In this document: positions 33,430 to 40,950 of the stretch, piece by piece
Numbering within the stretch: position 1 is the stretch's first letter
Layout of the letters: each line of letters opens with the position of its first letter
Source: Siderastrea siderea
Lineage: Eukaryota > Cnidaria > Anthozoa > Scleractinia > Rhizangiidae
NCBI GenBank assembly: GCA_964030785.1
Contig: OZ034975.1
Span: 41,953,069 to 42,017,068 of the forward strand
Reading direction: 5' to 3'
Length of the DNA stretch: 64,000 nucleotides
Notes under the pieces: model-generated
The model's database searches: none
The model's input: only the letters and a program-made list of their open reading frames with translations
What the model was told of the DNA's origin: nothing
Program-made: the position numbers and the translations under genes

Positions 33430-35794
33430 CAACTAAGATTGAGAATTGTCAGACCATCCCCCTCTTCTATCGCGTGTAATGCCTTGTTTTGACTCTTTTT
33501 AACAAGGCTAGCTATTCCTTTACAATTACCATAAGGAAGGGAGTCATATATGTCCAGGCCTCAAGAAGGAGAGCCTTATCAAAGAAGACGGCTAAAGTGA
33601 GATCTAGAGGAGAACTTATTTAAAACGTAAATCTGAGAAAAACCCAACTCAGCTTTTTACAGAAATTTCTATTTCACCACTACAATGCCTACAAATTGCA
33701 ATAGACTGAAATGATGTTTCGACCATCTCCTCACCTAAAGTATCAGTTTTAGTGTATTCTTTCCCAAAATTTCAACCTGTATTTTAATTCTGACCTCTAA
33801 ATGAGGATAGGGGGCCTATTAAGAGGGAAGAGCTTAATGGAGCTTTTACGTTCTTTGATTCTTATGACACCATTTTATTTTAATAAATTGTATTAGTTTG
33901 AGCCAAGTGGGAGACTGAGTCCCAAACGGGAGGTGTTTTCTTTCTGCTCCCATGCTCGTAAAAAATAAAATAAAATAAAGAAAAGCAACAAACAAAAGCT
34001 GAATAAATTTTGGTTATTTCTTACCCATCTCCTCATTTGCATTATTTCTCTTCATCATGCCATCTTCGTTTCCTTCTCAGTTACAGCATCATGATTCAGT
34101 GCTGGCAGGAAAATCCTGATGATCGTCCAACGTTTGAAACTCTTGGGGATGAATTGAAAGACACGGAAAACCAGCACAAGGTAAAAACAAGGCAACAGAA
34201 ATGACAGCGATATAAAAAGATTATTAATCGTGCTCAATCGTTTCTTTTTTACTGTCTTTCATTCTTAAATGTTCTGATGAGAAAAGAGCCCTTTTACCTT
34301 TCACTCGTTTGATGAAAACCGCACCAGTTCGAAAATGAATTTATTTCTCTGTCTTTTAAAGATCTTCTGATAAACAGCAAAACCGGGAAGGTACCAAAGG
34401 AAAGGTTTTTTAAAGCTAAACTTTATTGAAAAAGGAAAACCAAGGAAACCCGAACAATAATGTACAGTAATTATCGAAACAGTATTTGTCAAATCTTAAC
34501 GTTGGAATACAAAGGGAACAGCAATCCCAAAAACAGCGGCAAAAAAAAACAACAATGCACAATTTAAAGAAACATATGGTGCTTTCTCGGTCCAAAAAAG
34601 GGAGTAAAGGTCAAAAGGTTTACGGTTGTGAAGTTCCCCTCTGCTGGGTCTCTAACGAGCATTATGATTTGATGAAATGATTGGACAAAAGTGGTGGGAA
34701 TATGAAAAAAAGAACATAAACATAAACATAGACACTAAGTAAGAAACTTATCATTGGAGAGAGATTCAATGTCTTTTTTATGCAGTCTTAGCCCAAGTAA
34801 AAACCTTTCTATAGTTGGAGTGCTCTATGTACCTCTGCAAAGGAAATTCAACATTTTTCTGTAGCTTTTGCTTCCTTGGTCACCTTGTAGAATTGTACCC
34901 ACAGTGAAAACGTAGAACAAACCTATACAGCAAAATAAACAACACCACAGGGAAATAAAGCTCAGTAGCTTCTGTTTCACAGAATCAAAAGTTATAAACA
35001 GTCTATGACCCAATGTATCCTTATGAGTAGTGAAAGGATTTTAAAACTTTAAAAAACGCATTGATAAAGCGAAAGTAAAAGGCTCATGTCTTTGCAAAAC
35101 AAAACCTTGGTTTCGCATATACCGCTTTAGCAGCTAATCATAATATCGCATTTTATTATCCAGCTCCACTAACTGTAGATCGATTAACGCGCAAAATGAG
35201 TACAAATATGCAGCCAGTTTCCTATTGTTAGTTATTTGTGTAGTAAAATACCGGCTTGGCAGTTACTTGTACAGTCAATAATTGGTTTCACTGTAAATGG
35301 TTTGAACCCAGGAACCGTATCATGAGTCGATAGGGTATGATCGTCCGGGTGAGTGCAGTCCTCTGCAGAAGGACTGTTAATGATGACATTGGCTAGTGTT
35401 TCGACCCTTGACTCTGATGATGACTTCCGCTCAGGTTGTCGAAACGTCAGTCAATGTCAGCACAAACAGGCCTTCTCAGGACTACACTCACTCTGGACAA
35501 TCATACTTTACCAACTAATAATTCGTTTGTTAGCGGTGCTTTGTTACTCAGAATACTTGACGCGTTGTTTGTATTTTGGCTCGTCTTGAAGGTTCGTCAC
35601 AATACAGCTCACCTCGTTAATATATACAGCAATCCTGTACATCAAAACATCTAATAAAATATATGAATTTTACTTACGTTCTCAAAAATATATATTTGAT
35701 TCTTCTTAACTAATATTGTGTTTTACAGAAACTGATAAACATGTGCGAGTACGAAGGGGACCTGTACGACTACGTGGATGATTTCACAGTTTAA
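7853..35794 (+). CDS. Gene B: pentraxin-mucin-EGF-SEA receptor tyrosine kinase (19 exons)
   Basis: Single-pass receptor of about 1,030 residues plus one missing exon. Coding exons: 7853-7919, 8679-8889, 18464-18855, 19344-20120, 22567-22674, 23750-23814, 24235-24386, 24943-25071, 25855-25879, 26194-26239, 27365-27692, 28284-28394, 30033-30223, 30673-30795, 31566-31636, 32706-32746, 33069-33165, 34081-34180, 35729-35794. Order: signal peptide, pentraxin domain (about residues 23-223), Ser/Thr-rich linker (224-482), EGF-like (483-518), SEA, transmembrane helix, juxtamembrane, kinase, 22-residue last exon. Every junction agrees in phase except 22674/23750 (phase 1 to phase 0), where an exon for the first half of SEA must be missing or unrecognised. 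Kinase hallmarks [24 protein letters not shown] and DFG are intact; the APE motif reads AHE. The kinase resembles the FGFR/RET/Cad96Ca-like group; I cannot assign it more closely. Ligand unknown. Confidence 0.9.
7920..8678 (+). other. Gene B intron 1
   Basis: About 760 bp. The CCCGAAAC TTTTCGGG inverted motif near 8455-8470 is shared with scattered repeats at about 20285 and 36140. No coding signal. Confidence 0.5.
8679..8889 (+). CDS. Gene B exon 2: N-terminal part of pentraxin domain
   Basis: Acceptor ends at 8678, donor GTAAGC at 8890; phase 1 in and phase 2 out. It reads [20 protein letters not shown] then [12 protein letters not shown], matching the first strands of pentraxins (a FP..... 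motif followed by a Cys-x-Trp strand). The next half is 9.6 kb away. Confidence 0.85.
8918..9260. repeat. Array of GAATTCCTAGGAATTCC palindromes
   Basis: Many overlapping and spaced copies of AATTCCTAGGAATTCC and its variant AATTCCTAAGAATTC, passing into repeats of GGGAATWTKTGGGAA. It starts 28 bp after the exon 2 donor. A similar array in the opposite order and orientation lies at the other end of the same intron. Confidence 0.85.
9801..9956. mobile_element. Second copy of the TTGTGGTTCAA inverted-repeat element
   Basis: Begins GTTGTGGTTCAAATTTTTC and ends GAAAAATTTGAACCACAAC, with internal CCCTTTG / CAAAGG as in the copy at 2751-2875. The whole 156 bp folds on itself. Confidence 0.75.
12785..13993. 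mobile_element. TA-flanked 1.2-kb DNA element with about 140-bp terminal inverted repeats
   Basis: Ends are GCCTGCGAGCAGGC (12785-12798) and GCCTGCTCGCAGGC (13980-13993), each flanked by TA, consistent with a TA target duplication. The inverted ends continue inward for about 140 bp: CACTTAGTGTGCTATTCG pairs with CGAATAGCACACTAAGTG. No transposase frame is visible inside, so it looks non-autonomous. Small open frames within it have no known domain. Confidence 0.85.
15573..15798 (-). CDS. Candidate first exon of a nested minus-strand transcript
   Basis: On the minus strand an ATG at 15798 opens a 75-codon frame ([20 protein letters not shown] and on), ending at a strong AAG|GTGAGT donor. A second in-frame choice is a downstream ATG giving [10 protein letters not shown] in phase 0 at the same donor. 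A phase-0 acceptor near 15450 would continue [18 protein letters not shown]. The upstream 100 bp is locally GC-rich. No domain is recognised; it could be a real small gene, a long non-coding RNA, or chance. Confidence 0.3.
16237..16252. repeat. Poly-G tract
   Basis: A run of about 16 G within intron 2. Confidence 0.9.
17280..17481 (+). CDS. Candidate terminal exon of a nested plus-strand transcript
   Basis: After a clean polypyrimidine acceptor (TTCTTTATTTTTAG) the frame reads [20 protein letters not shown] then [17 protein letters not shown] and stays open to TGA at 17479. The charged, unbiased composition is more protein-like than the surrounding frames. It cannot be an exon of gene B because it ends in a stop without a fitting donor. 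No family recognised. Confidence 0.25.
17870..18175. repeat. Inverted counterpart of the AATTCCTAGGAATTCC array
   Basis: TTCCCATATATTCTCAGACA-type repeats come first, then GGGAATTCCTAGGAATTTC and AGGAATTCTTAAGAATTCCT. This is the mirror order of the array at 8918-9260. It ends about 290 bp before the exon 3 acceptor. Confidence 0.8.
18464..18855 (+). CDS. Gene B exon 3: C-terminal part of pentraxin domain
   Basis: Acceptor ends at 18463, donor GTAAAT at 18856; phase 2 in and phase 1 out. It carries the pentraxin family signature H-x-C-x-S-W (HHICVSW, residues about 105-111) and then [27 protein letters not shown] and a closing Trp strand. In classical pentraxins the GQEQD segment and a Glu a few residues later bind calcium. 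Here the Asp is Gly and the later Glu region reads NNATS, so the canonical calcium and phosphocholine site is probably weakened or lost. Confidence 0.92.
19344..20120 (+). CDS. Gene B exon 4: Ser/Thr-rich mucin-like segment
   Basis: 777-bp exon, phase 1 in and out, about 259 residues dominated by Ser, Thr, Pro and Val, suited to dense O-glycosylation as an extended stalk. Degenerate repeats are visible, such as [40 protein letters not shown] and the related [20 protein letters not shown]. Only one Cys. The minus-strand frames here are shadows. Confidence 0.85.
20211..22173. mobile_element. Long non-autonomous element, AGCGGAGC family, copy 1
   Basis: Starts ATATGGATTTAGCCAAGCCT AAAAGCGGAGC and ends GCAGGCTCCGCT, so the ends are short inverted repeats (AGCGGAGC / GCTCCGCT). 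Internally there are several units with TGCTTCGCTTATAGTT and GTTCTCTAACTAGAGACC, and a GGACGGACGGACG tract near 22035-22070 followed by ACGTCAGAACCAAA. Copy 2 at 57911-60196 shares the ends, the internal unit and the GGAC tract. It lies in gene B intron 4. No transposase seen. Confidence 0.7.
22567..22674 (+). CDS. Gene B exon 5: EGF-like domain
   Basis: 108-bp exon, phase 1 in and out. Six cysteines in EGF spacing: [20 protein letters not shown] followed by [15 protein letters not shown]. No calcium-binding EGF consensus. Confidence 0.85.
22926..23118. mobile_element. TTAA-flanked MITE (piggyBac-like termini)
   Basis: TTAA followed by CCCTTTAAGCCCT on the left and AGGGCTTAAAGGG followed by TTAA on the right, 193 bp overall. 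A TTAA target with CCCTTT-type ends is typical of piggyBac-derived miniature elements. The open frame inside is not a gene. Confidence 0.75.
23373..23585. mobile_element. Second TTAA-flanked MITE
   Basis: TTAACCCTTTCACTCC at the left and GGGAGAGAAAAGGTTAA at the right, imperfect inverted ends flanked by TTAA. Same general type as the element at 22926-23118, with a different interior. Confidence 0.65.
23750..23814 (+). CDS. Gene B exon 6: central part of SEA domain
   Basis: Acceptor ends at 23749, donor GTGAGT at 23815. Only phase 0 is open: [22 protein letters not shown], out in phase 2, matching exon 7. The upstream junction is unresolved (see intron 5). Confidence 0.7.
24235..24386 (+). 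CDS. Gene B exon 7: SEA domain with GSVI motif
   Basis: Phase 2 in, phase 1 out. It reads [20 protein letters not shown] followed by [20 protein letters not shown]. The [12 protein letters not shown] strand is the hallmark of SEA domains. In mucin-type SEA domains the bond between Gly and Ser of G-S-V-V-V is broken by autoproteolysis; here Gly is at 24239-24241 and Ser at 24242-24244. Confidence 0.85.
24387..24942 (+). other. Gene B intron 7
   Basis: Non-coding, T-rich toward the acceptor. Nothing else recognised. Confidence 0.6.
24943..25071 (+). CDS. Gene B exon 8: transmembrane segment
   Basis: Phase 1 in and out. A Pro/Thr-rich spacer ([11 protein letters not shown]) precedes a hydrophobic helix of about 25 residues ([20 protein letters not shown] to IYGLL), followed by the basic stop-transfer KRRN. 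This fixes a type I orientation with the kinase inside the cell. Confidence 0.92.
25379..25467. repeat. (TCA/TCG)n microsatellite
   Basis: Imperfect ATC/GTC triplets becoming a pure (ATC) run at the 3' half, within gene B intron 8. Confidence 0.95.
25855..25879 (+). CDS. Gene B exon 9: 25-bp juxtamembrane microexon
   Basis: Bounded by CCTTATAG and GTAAGC. Phase 1 in and phase 2 out, encoding RQRNKKDTR with its neighbours. It is the only sequence seen that reconciles exon 8 (phase 1 out) with exon 10 (phase 2 in). Skipping it shifts the frame into a TGA after a few codons of exon 10. Confidence 0.8.
26194..26239 (+). CDS. Gene B exon 10: juxtamembrane Tyr motifs
   Basis: 46 bp, phase 2 in and phase 0 out: [15 protein letters not shown], three tyrosines in 8 residues. 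With the next exon the last forms Y-E-N, a Grb2 SH2-type motif if phosphorylated. Confidence 0.85.
26240..27364 (+). other. Gene B intron 10
   Basis: Contains an (ATT)n microsatellite at 26658-26707, flanked by a duplicated tract: GAAGCGTTCCATTTACGTTT at 26736 and its near copy at 26873 (GAAGCGTTCCATTTATGTTT). The ATT run therefore sits at the edge of a short direct repeat of about 137-bp spacing. Confidence 0.7.
26658..26707. repeat. (ATT)n microsatellite
   Basis: About 16 ATT units. Confidence 0.95.
27365..27692 (+). CDS. Gene B exon 11: juxtamembrane and kinase N-lobe start
   Basis: Phase 0 in, phase 1 out. An acidic juxtamembrane region includes [14 protein letters not shown], then [23 protein letters not shown] and TVAVKMLK. 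The glycine loop GKGAFG and the ATP-anchoring Lys of VAVK are present. Confidence 0.95.
27932..27948. repeat. Poly-C tract
   Basis: A run of about 17 C in intron 11. Confidence 0.9.
28284..28394 (+). CDS. Gene B exon 12: kinase helix C
   Basis: Phase 1 in and out: [20 protein letters not shown] then [17 protein letters not shown]. The first Glu of SELELM is the expected salt-bridge partner of the VAVK Lys. Gene D has a 108-bp equivalent, one codon shorter. Confidence 0.95.
28511..29451. mobile_element. 0.94-kb DNA element with G-rich about 42-bp terminal inverted repeats
   Basis: The left end TTAAGGGAAGGTACGTTTTT followed by CTTGGGGGGGGAGGGCTGGGG is mirrored at the right by CCCCAGCCCTCCCCCCCCAAG and AAAAAATGTACCTTCCCTAA. 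Sub-terminal GGGAGGGTCACAC copies are also shared. It sits in gene B intron 12. It includes a 118-codon minus-strand frame (28780-29136) of unknown nature. Confidence 0.85.
30033..30223 (+). CDS. Gene B exon 13: kinase hinge and helices D-E
   Basis: 191 bp, phase 1 in and phase 0 out: [20 protein letters not shown], a short kinase insert ([17 protein letters not shown]), then [19 protein letters not shown]. The same length and phases occur in gene D (63002-63192). Confidence 0.95.
30224..30672 (+). other. Gene B intron 13, open in frame for about 111 codons
   Basis: The exon 13 frame continues through the GTAAGC donor to a stop at about 30557, so intron retention would give a truncated kinase with a novel tail. 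No domain is recognised in that tail; probably chance. Confidence 0.4.
30673..30795 (+). CDS. Gene B exon 14: catalytic loop and DFG
   Basis: 123 bp, phase 0 in and out: [13 protein letters not shown] (catalytic Asp), [12 protein letters not shown] (metal-binding Asp), and the activation-loop Tyr in [17 protein letters not shown] is the tyrosine-kinase-specific form. The exon length equals that of the gene D counterpart. Confidence 0.97.
30796..31565 (+). other. Gene B intron 14
   Basis: Contains a dispersed tract near 31150-31400 (GCGTGCTTTATCAGAGTACA) that recurs in shorter form near 53330-53370 (GTGCGTTATCAGAGTACATA). No gene. Confidence 0.5.
31566..31636 (+). CDS. Gene B exon 15: P+1 loop with AHE motif
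   Basis: Phase 0 in, phase 2 out: [24 protein letters not shown]. The usual Ala-Pro-Glu is Ala-His-Glu, the His codon CAT lying at 31593-31595 (one base from the Pro codon CCT). The Glu that pairs with the C-lobe Arg is kept. Confidence 0.95.
31637..32705 (+). other. Gene B intron 15
   Basis: Holds a C-rich run at about 32035-32050 and a tract near 32330-32450 in which TTCCGGGTCAGGC and related motifs occur. No coding signal. Confidence 0.4.
32706..32746 (+). CDS. Gene B exon 16: kinase subdomain IX
   Basis: 41-bp exon, phase 2 in and phase 1 out, encoding [13 protein letters not shown] after the Asp-Val of the previous exon (DVWSFG motif). Confidence 0.95.
33069..33165 (+). CDS. Gene B exon 17: kinase subdomain X
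   Basis: Phase 1 in, phase 2 out: [20 protein letters not shown] followed by [19 protein letters not shown] and the G-x-R-M-x-x-P segment are standard receptor kinase C-lobe motifs. Confidence 0.95.
33166..34080 (+). other. Gene B intron 17
   Basis: Contains a (GATT)n microsatellite with a GACT block at 33319-33429. Otherwise AT-rich with no coding signal. Confidence 0.6.
33319..33429. repeat. (GATT)n / (GACT)n microsatellite
   Basis: About 110 bp of GATT units with five GACT units near the start. Confidence 0.95.
34081..34180 (+). CDS. Gene B exon 18: kinase subdomain XI
   Basis: Phase 2 in, phase 0 out: [20 protein letters not shown] then [13 protein letters not shown]. The CW...P..RPTF motif provides the Arg that pairs with the APE-type Glu. 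Confidence 0.96.
34181..35728 (+). other. Gene B intron 18
   Basis: Contains a 172-bp inverted-repeat element at 35335-35506. The rest shows no coding signal. Confidence 0.6.
35335..35506. mobile_element. Short inverted-repeat element (MITE-like)
   Basis: The left end GTATGATCGTCCGGGTGAGT then GCAGTCCT is mirrored at the right by AGGACTACACTCACTCTGGA then CAATCATAC. The interior includes TTTCGACCC...GTTGTCGAAAC, also self-complementary. Confidence 0.75.
35729..35794 (+). CDS. Gene B exon 19: C-terminal tail and stop
   Basis: Phase 0 in: [21 protein letters not shown] then TAA at 35792. Three tyrosines lie in a short acidic tail ([10 protein letters not shown]), plausible docking sites after phosphorylation. 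Confidence 0.92.
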   Translation, partial: KLINMCEYEGDLYDYVDDFTV

Positions 35795-36175
35795 AGCCAT
35801 ATCATTTGAATTAGATCCAGCGTTAGATGGTGGAGATTACCTGAGTCGAGCTGTTCAGAAGGAAAAAAAAGTGGCCCATCTTACGCGTCCTTTTTCAGTA
35901 GAACAAAACATTGTTAAAGGGTGTTTTTGAACTTGTTAGAACTCAAGAATTTCTTCCAAGGGGGTGTGGGGTTGTATACTCTCTTGTATGAGTTATATAT
36001 AGGTGTGTGGCGTCCCAAGGGTTGTGGTTTTCGAGCCATTTTGTTCTGAAATGGGTATGGATTTTCACCATTTTGGGCTAAATGTCTGATATGGGTATGG
36101 AATTCAAAGACCAGCCGTGCCTTTCTAGAATGACCCAAAACTTTTCAGGCACGATAATTCACGTTATATCTTGAA

Positions 36176-36181
36176 AATAAA
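36176..36181 (+). promoter_or_regulatory. Candidate polyadenylation signal of gene B
   Basis: AATAAA about 380 bp after the gene B stop. Further AATAAA motifs occur near 36890, so the true 3' end is uncertain. Confidence 0.35.
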
Positions 36182-37391
36182 GACGTTTTTAAGCATTAAA
36201 CTTTGCTATAAGTTAAACTTTTCCTCCCTTAAGGGCGGGTTAAGAAAACAGCTTTGTTGGATAAGTGGCTTACATTAAATGAGTTTTTGGGTGGAAAAGT
36301 TATCGGGAGTTTCGAGAAACGGACCCCAGGTCTGAAAGTGGGTATCGATTTTAGAGGCGAGGTCTGAAAACGGGTATTAGAGAATTTCATATATTGATCT
36401 GAAATAAGGTCAGGGTTCAAGACCGGGTGGGAAACAACACCAAAGAAATTTGAAATATCCCGCCCCTTTTTTGTAAAGGGTTTTTATGCCATTTTTGTGC
36501 GGACGCAGTACGCAGTACGCATGCGTCCGCATCTATGTCATCGTCTTTCAGACTTTGTTTGTTTGTTTGAGTTTGGTACGGGTTCCTGAGTCAACAGTAA
36601 ATTAGGGAAGCGGTTTCTTGGGCGGGGGAAGGGTTTATTCAGAGGTGACTTCAGAGGGAGGTGTAAGGAAGGGTGTGGTTTTCAGAAACTTCGGGCTCTT
36701 TGGTCAGCGGTATAGTGCCATGGTAACGAAACCGCTGATCAAAGAATTCTTGAAAAGCTGGAGGGTTTGTTTCTCTTGATTCCTGAAAATGTTGACACGA
36801 TCTGCTGACACAAGCTAAAGAGCTTACGTAGTGTGTGTACGATATTGCGTTCGCCTGTTTCTGCTTCATGTTTACTATAAATGTTAATAATAAATAAATG
36901 AAATAATGGTTTTCTTATTTTATTTTTGTTTGCTCAGTATTCTGGTTTGATTTCTGACGTATTTTTGGTTGTTTGATTATAAAACTGCTGGTCAACTTGG
37001 CTGTGTGAGCGTAAGATTGCGTGCTCTTTGTTTAATCATACGAGTGTATGGTCTTAAGTTCTGATTACGACACATTTCGCTCGTTGTTGATGCGAGTGTA
37101 TCGGTGCGTATTATTGTTTCAAAAACTTTGTATGACACGTTTCATGTTCTTCATTTATTGGAAAGGGGCTTAATTTCCGAAAGCACCAAATAAATCACCA
37201 ACCAAGATGAAACAAAAGTAGCTTTGATTTTTGGTAAGAGCAATAAACTAGTTACTTCTTCATATCGGAAAATGAGAAAATTGAATTTAACGCGAACATG
37301 AATGTCAAGATTGGCATAATGCCATTATGTGGTGATGATTCGTGCACTTTGCGAGGGATTTCAGTTTTCCGCTTACGTTCAGTAATCCTAA

Positions 37392-39666
37392 AGGAGGGGG
37401 ACATTGGGGAGAGGGGGACCCAAAACTGCAATACCGCGAAAAAAATCGGCAAAAACCGCAATACCGCATCGCAAATCACTACAATACCGAAACCGCATTT
37501 CGAAATGTCAGGTTATTGTTTACCACAAGCTGCATCTCGCCATATTGTTCTGAATTCCTTAACCTTCAAGTATTCGTTGGCGTTAGCATTGAATAAATTA
37601 AGGTAAATATTTTGTTTTGTTAGCAAAATTCCACGCAAAATAGCACACGAGTATCCTTTTGCATGTTCAAAAATAATAAAATCATTTTAGATTTACCTCG
37701 ACCGTTTCACTTATATTCCAGTTATTCAACAGCGAAACAATTGCAATCACTGTGTGTGGACTTCGTTTGTTTGTAGCTAGCATACTTCGCGATGTCTAGC
37801 GAACGCTCGGTAATCGAACCCAATTGACAGCTGAATCGAACTCAATCGAGCTATTGAGTTCGATTGGGTTCGGTAACCGAACATAATCGAACTCACCGAA
37901 ACATTGTGCCAATCGAACACAATCGAACGTTCGATAATCAAACTCTTCTTCAATCGAACATAATCGAACTCTCAAATGATCTAATTCCTAGGTCTGGTCT
38001 GCGCTAGTCGTGTCAATCTACGAGGTTATGAGAACACTCATAGCGCTAGTTATTCATTTTTATCAGTTTGCACATGCTGTACACTGTTGCCTACATGAAT
38101 ATCAAATTACTGAGGTCATTTTTACAGATCATAGTGCAGTTTTAACAGTAGTTTAGCTTGTCCGAGACTAGTGCGACAATCTTTAGCTTGAATTAAAATA
38201 CTTAAAGGTCATTGCCTTCAACGCAGTCTTTTTTGCCGCCCTGTTTCATTTTTCCTAGGATCTTGTTATCGTATCGACTTTTTAGTTTCTTGCAATAAGG
38301 ATTTGCGTTAATTAAAATGCGTTTATGCTCATTACACTCAGCTCACGTGGTTATAAGAGGGATGTCTCTCTATTTTATTACTCGAGTATGTTAAGAGTGC
38401 AGTGGTTAGCGATATATTTATCGTTTTTGTGTTTCACCGAACAAAATCGAACTAATCGCGCCGATTCAGTTCGATTGGTTCGAGTAAGTTCGGCAATCGA
38501 ACTCACCGAAAAGTTCCAGTTCGATTATGTTCGATTACCGAACCAATCGCAAATCAATCGAGCTGACTGGGTTCGATTGAGTTCGATTGATTTTTAGTTC
38601 GTTTTCGTTCGATTGACTACGTCGGGTGTTCATCAGGAAACAGTGTCTTGATCTTATAGGCCTGCTGATGGATTGCTTTGCAGTTTACAGTCCTTCAAGT
38701 CCTTTTATCGGTGGCTCTATTGAACCTTTGACTTATAGGTTGGCGTTTACAATACTGATCTCGGCTGTTGTTTTATGTCACTAGAATAAGAAACTTTGCT
38801 TAATATCTTCTCCAAGTCTTTGGAAACAATGTCGTTTTCAATGATGGCCCTGCTATCAAGCCACTAACATCGCCTATGCGTACAAATGGACAACAGCAAA
38901 GTAAAGGGGATCTTGTAGAGAGAGTCGCCTCAGTACAATAACCGATTGTTGAAGCCAACAACGTTTCCGAACTGGGACCGTGCGCCAAGGAGAAATGTTG
39001 CAGAACTACCAATTTCCCCTTGGATCACTGATCCACTTCCATCAGCACCTTCCAGTTCGACTTCTTCGTCACTGCTAGCGTCATACTCATCCTCATGGTC
39101 CTCGGTCGTGTCTCACGTGTCGTGTCACAAAGGTGACTGGTCTGTCTAATACGATACACTGTCGATGGTACGTGTTCTCAGGTAGAGTGGCATGCTTCGC
39201 CATTGTCGTTTCTTGGCATACTGTAGGTTGTCTTACAGCAGCTCCATAGTGAGAGGCCCAGTCCCGTAGAAGATCACAGTTGGCTTGGGACATTTCAACG
39301 ACCGGCAAAGGTTCAATGATGGGCATCTTTGAAAACGAAATTGTCTCCTCTGGCTTACCATGACCTTTTGATTGGATATTAGAACAATAACATCGTACAT
39401 TTAACTGAAACTGTAACAATAACCATCACGAAACGCTTCATTACGCAAAAAGTTTCAAATCATAAACTGTTTCAGAAATGATCAGAAACCGGAATCCGGA
39501 AAAAAATACTTCTTTTTACCAAATACCGTCGTTCAAAAGGCTTAAAAACCGCAAACTGAGGATCTGGATAAAACCGCAATGCCGCAAGTTAAGATTGAAA
39601 TTACCAAAATACCTTGCGAAAAATTGTCCAAAACCGCATCACCGTAAACCCCAATGTCCCCCTCCT
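37392..39666. mobile_element. 2.3-kb element with AGGAGGGGGACATTGGGG terminal inverted repeats
   Basis: AGGAGGGGGACATTGGGG at 37392-37409 and CCCCAATGTCCCCCTCCT at 39649-39666. Both sub-terminal regions carry repeated AAACCGCAATACCGC-like units in the same sense. It encloses a second element at about 37796-38625. Small frames at 38800-39419 on the minus strand (including CDLLRDWASHYGAAVRQPTV) may be remnants of a protein, not identified. Confidence 0.75.
37796..38625. mobile_element. Inner element with AATCGAAC sub-terminal repeats
   Basis: The left 190 bp is packed with AATCGAAC and the right 190 bp with GTTCGATT, its complement, with few copies between. That symmetric layout is typical of DNA transposons with repeated transposase-binding sites, here inserted inside the larger element. 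Confidence 0.75.
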
Positions 39667-40621
39667 AAAGTTAGTTAAGGACGTACTCTAACTATTTATG
39701 AGGAAACAACACTATGCTGTTCGGAAGATCAACATTTTAACTAGCGACGACAAAGCAAAAATGAATTACCTACAGCCTACCTAATAAAATCATGCAATCA
39801 TTTTGACAGATTTAAAAGGCTGTCACCTTTCAGTACTTATATGACTCCAGCCAAGAGTCACACAAAGTATTAATTGACTCAATGCAGTGGTTTTCTTTCC
39901 GTTTAGCGTAGTCAGAATTTATTTTCATTTCAAATTTGCTTCATTAATTGTTTACATGGGTAACTCATTTCGAACTTTATCTTTTATTAGGAAATGCCTT
40001 TTTTTAACTAACCTGAATTGAATAACAGGCACACTTTTAAACTCATTTTAAAAACGCGTTTCACTTTCCATTGCTAGATCACTGAGTCGAATTATAATAA
40101 GCAAATCGCGTTTTAAAAACACTCATGTGCACATTGCGGTAACAGTCGGCTAAACACCGATTCAAAACATTTATTTACCAGTTCCAGAGGTCCGAACATG
40201 CCCGCAATGCGCGGGCCGTTTATTAAAGAGGCTATGACTCTAGTACCTTTCTTCAAAGTGCTTTTAAGAGGAAGACAATAAATAAATTTTTGCAAGGACA
40301 GTAAAATATGATAATCATGAATTTTAAAGAATTTGTGGTTCGTTCGGTCGGTCGGTGTGGTTGGTTGGCTCCAAAGACATGTTGTTGCCCTTCATTCTAT
40401 GAAATATATTATAGGAAAAATCATTTCCTTTATCCACTTGTGACATAATAGTTACTGGGAAGGGTTTCGTCAGGATATCCAACCTTTCGACTTTCATGTA
40501 AAAATCTCCATTCTTCGTCGTTTGTTTCAAACTATTCTCTTGTATTGCATACCCGATAAACACTTTTTCGTGTTAAAGACAACATGTCATTTAGTAATTT
40601 TCTTTTTTCTTTCTTTTTATT

Positions 40622-40623
40622 AC

Positions 40624-40660
<37 letters not shown>

Positions 40661-40663
40661 TTT
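40622..40663. repeat. (ATT)n microsatellite
   Basis: About 13 ATT units. Confidence 0.93.
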
Positions 40664-40922
40664 ATTTATGTATTTTTATTTTATTTTTTCTTAATTAGTT
40701 AATCATTTACCATTTGTGTATTTTTAAAATTCAAATTTTTGGAGCCGTTATAGCATTTTTCTTCAGTATAGCTCTGGCCCTGAGGAAGGCTAATTTTGTT
40801 AGCCGAAATATTGGCCGTTAAAGAAATCAACCCTTTACCGTAGAGCCAGCCTTGCATTCAGTTTTGTTCTATTTTTTCGTGTTTCACATAGATTCAAAAC
40901 AATCAACCGGTAGCAGGTAGCG

Positions 40923-40950
40923 TTTGTTGTTGTTGTTGTTGTTGTTGTTG
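40923..40950. repeat. (TTG)n microsatellite
   Basis: About 9 TTG units followed by a T run and TG repeats. Confidence 0.93.
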
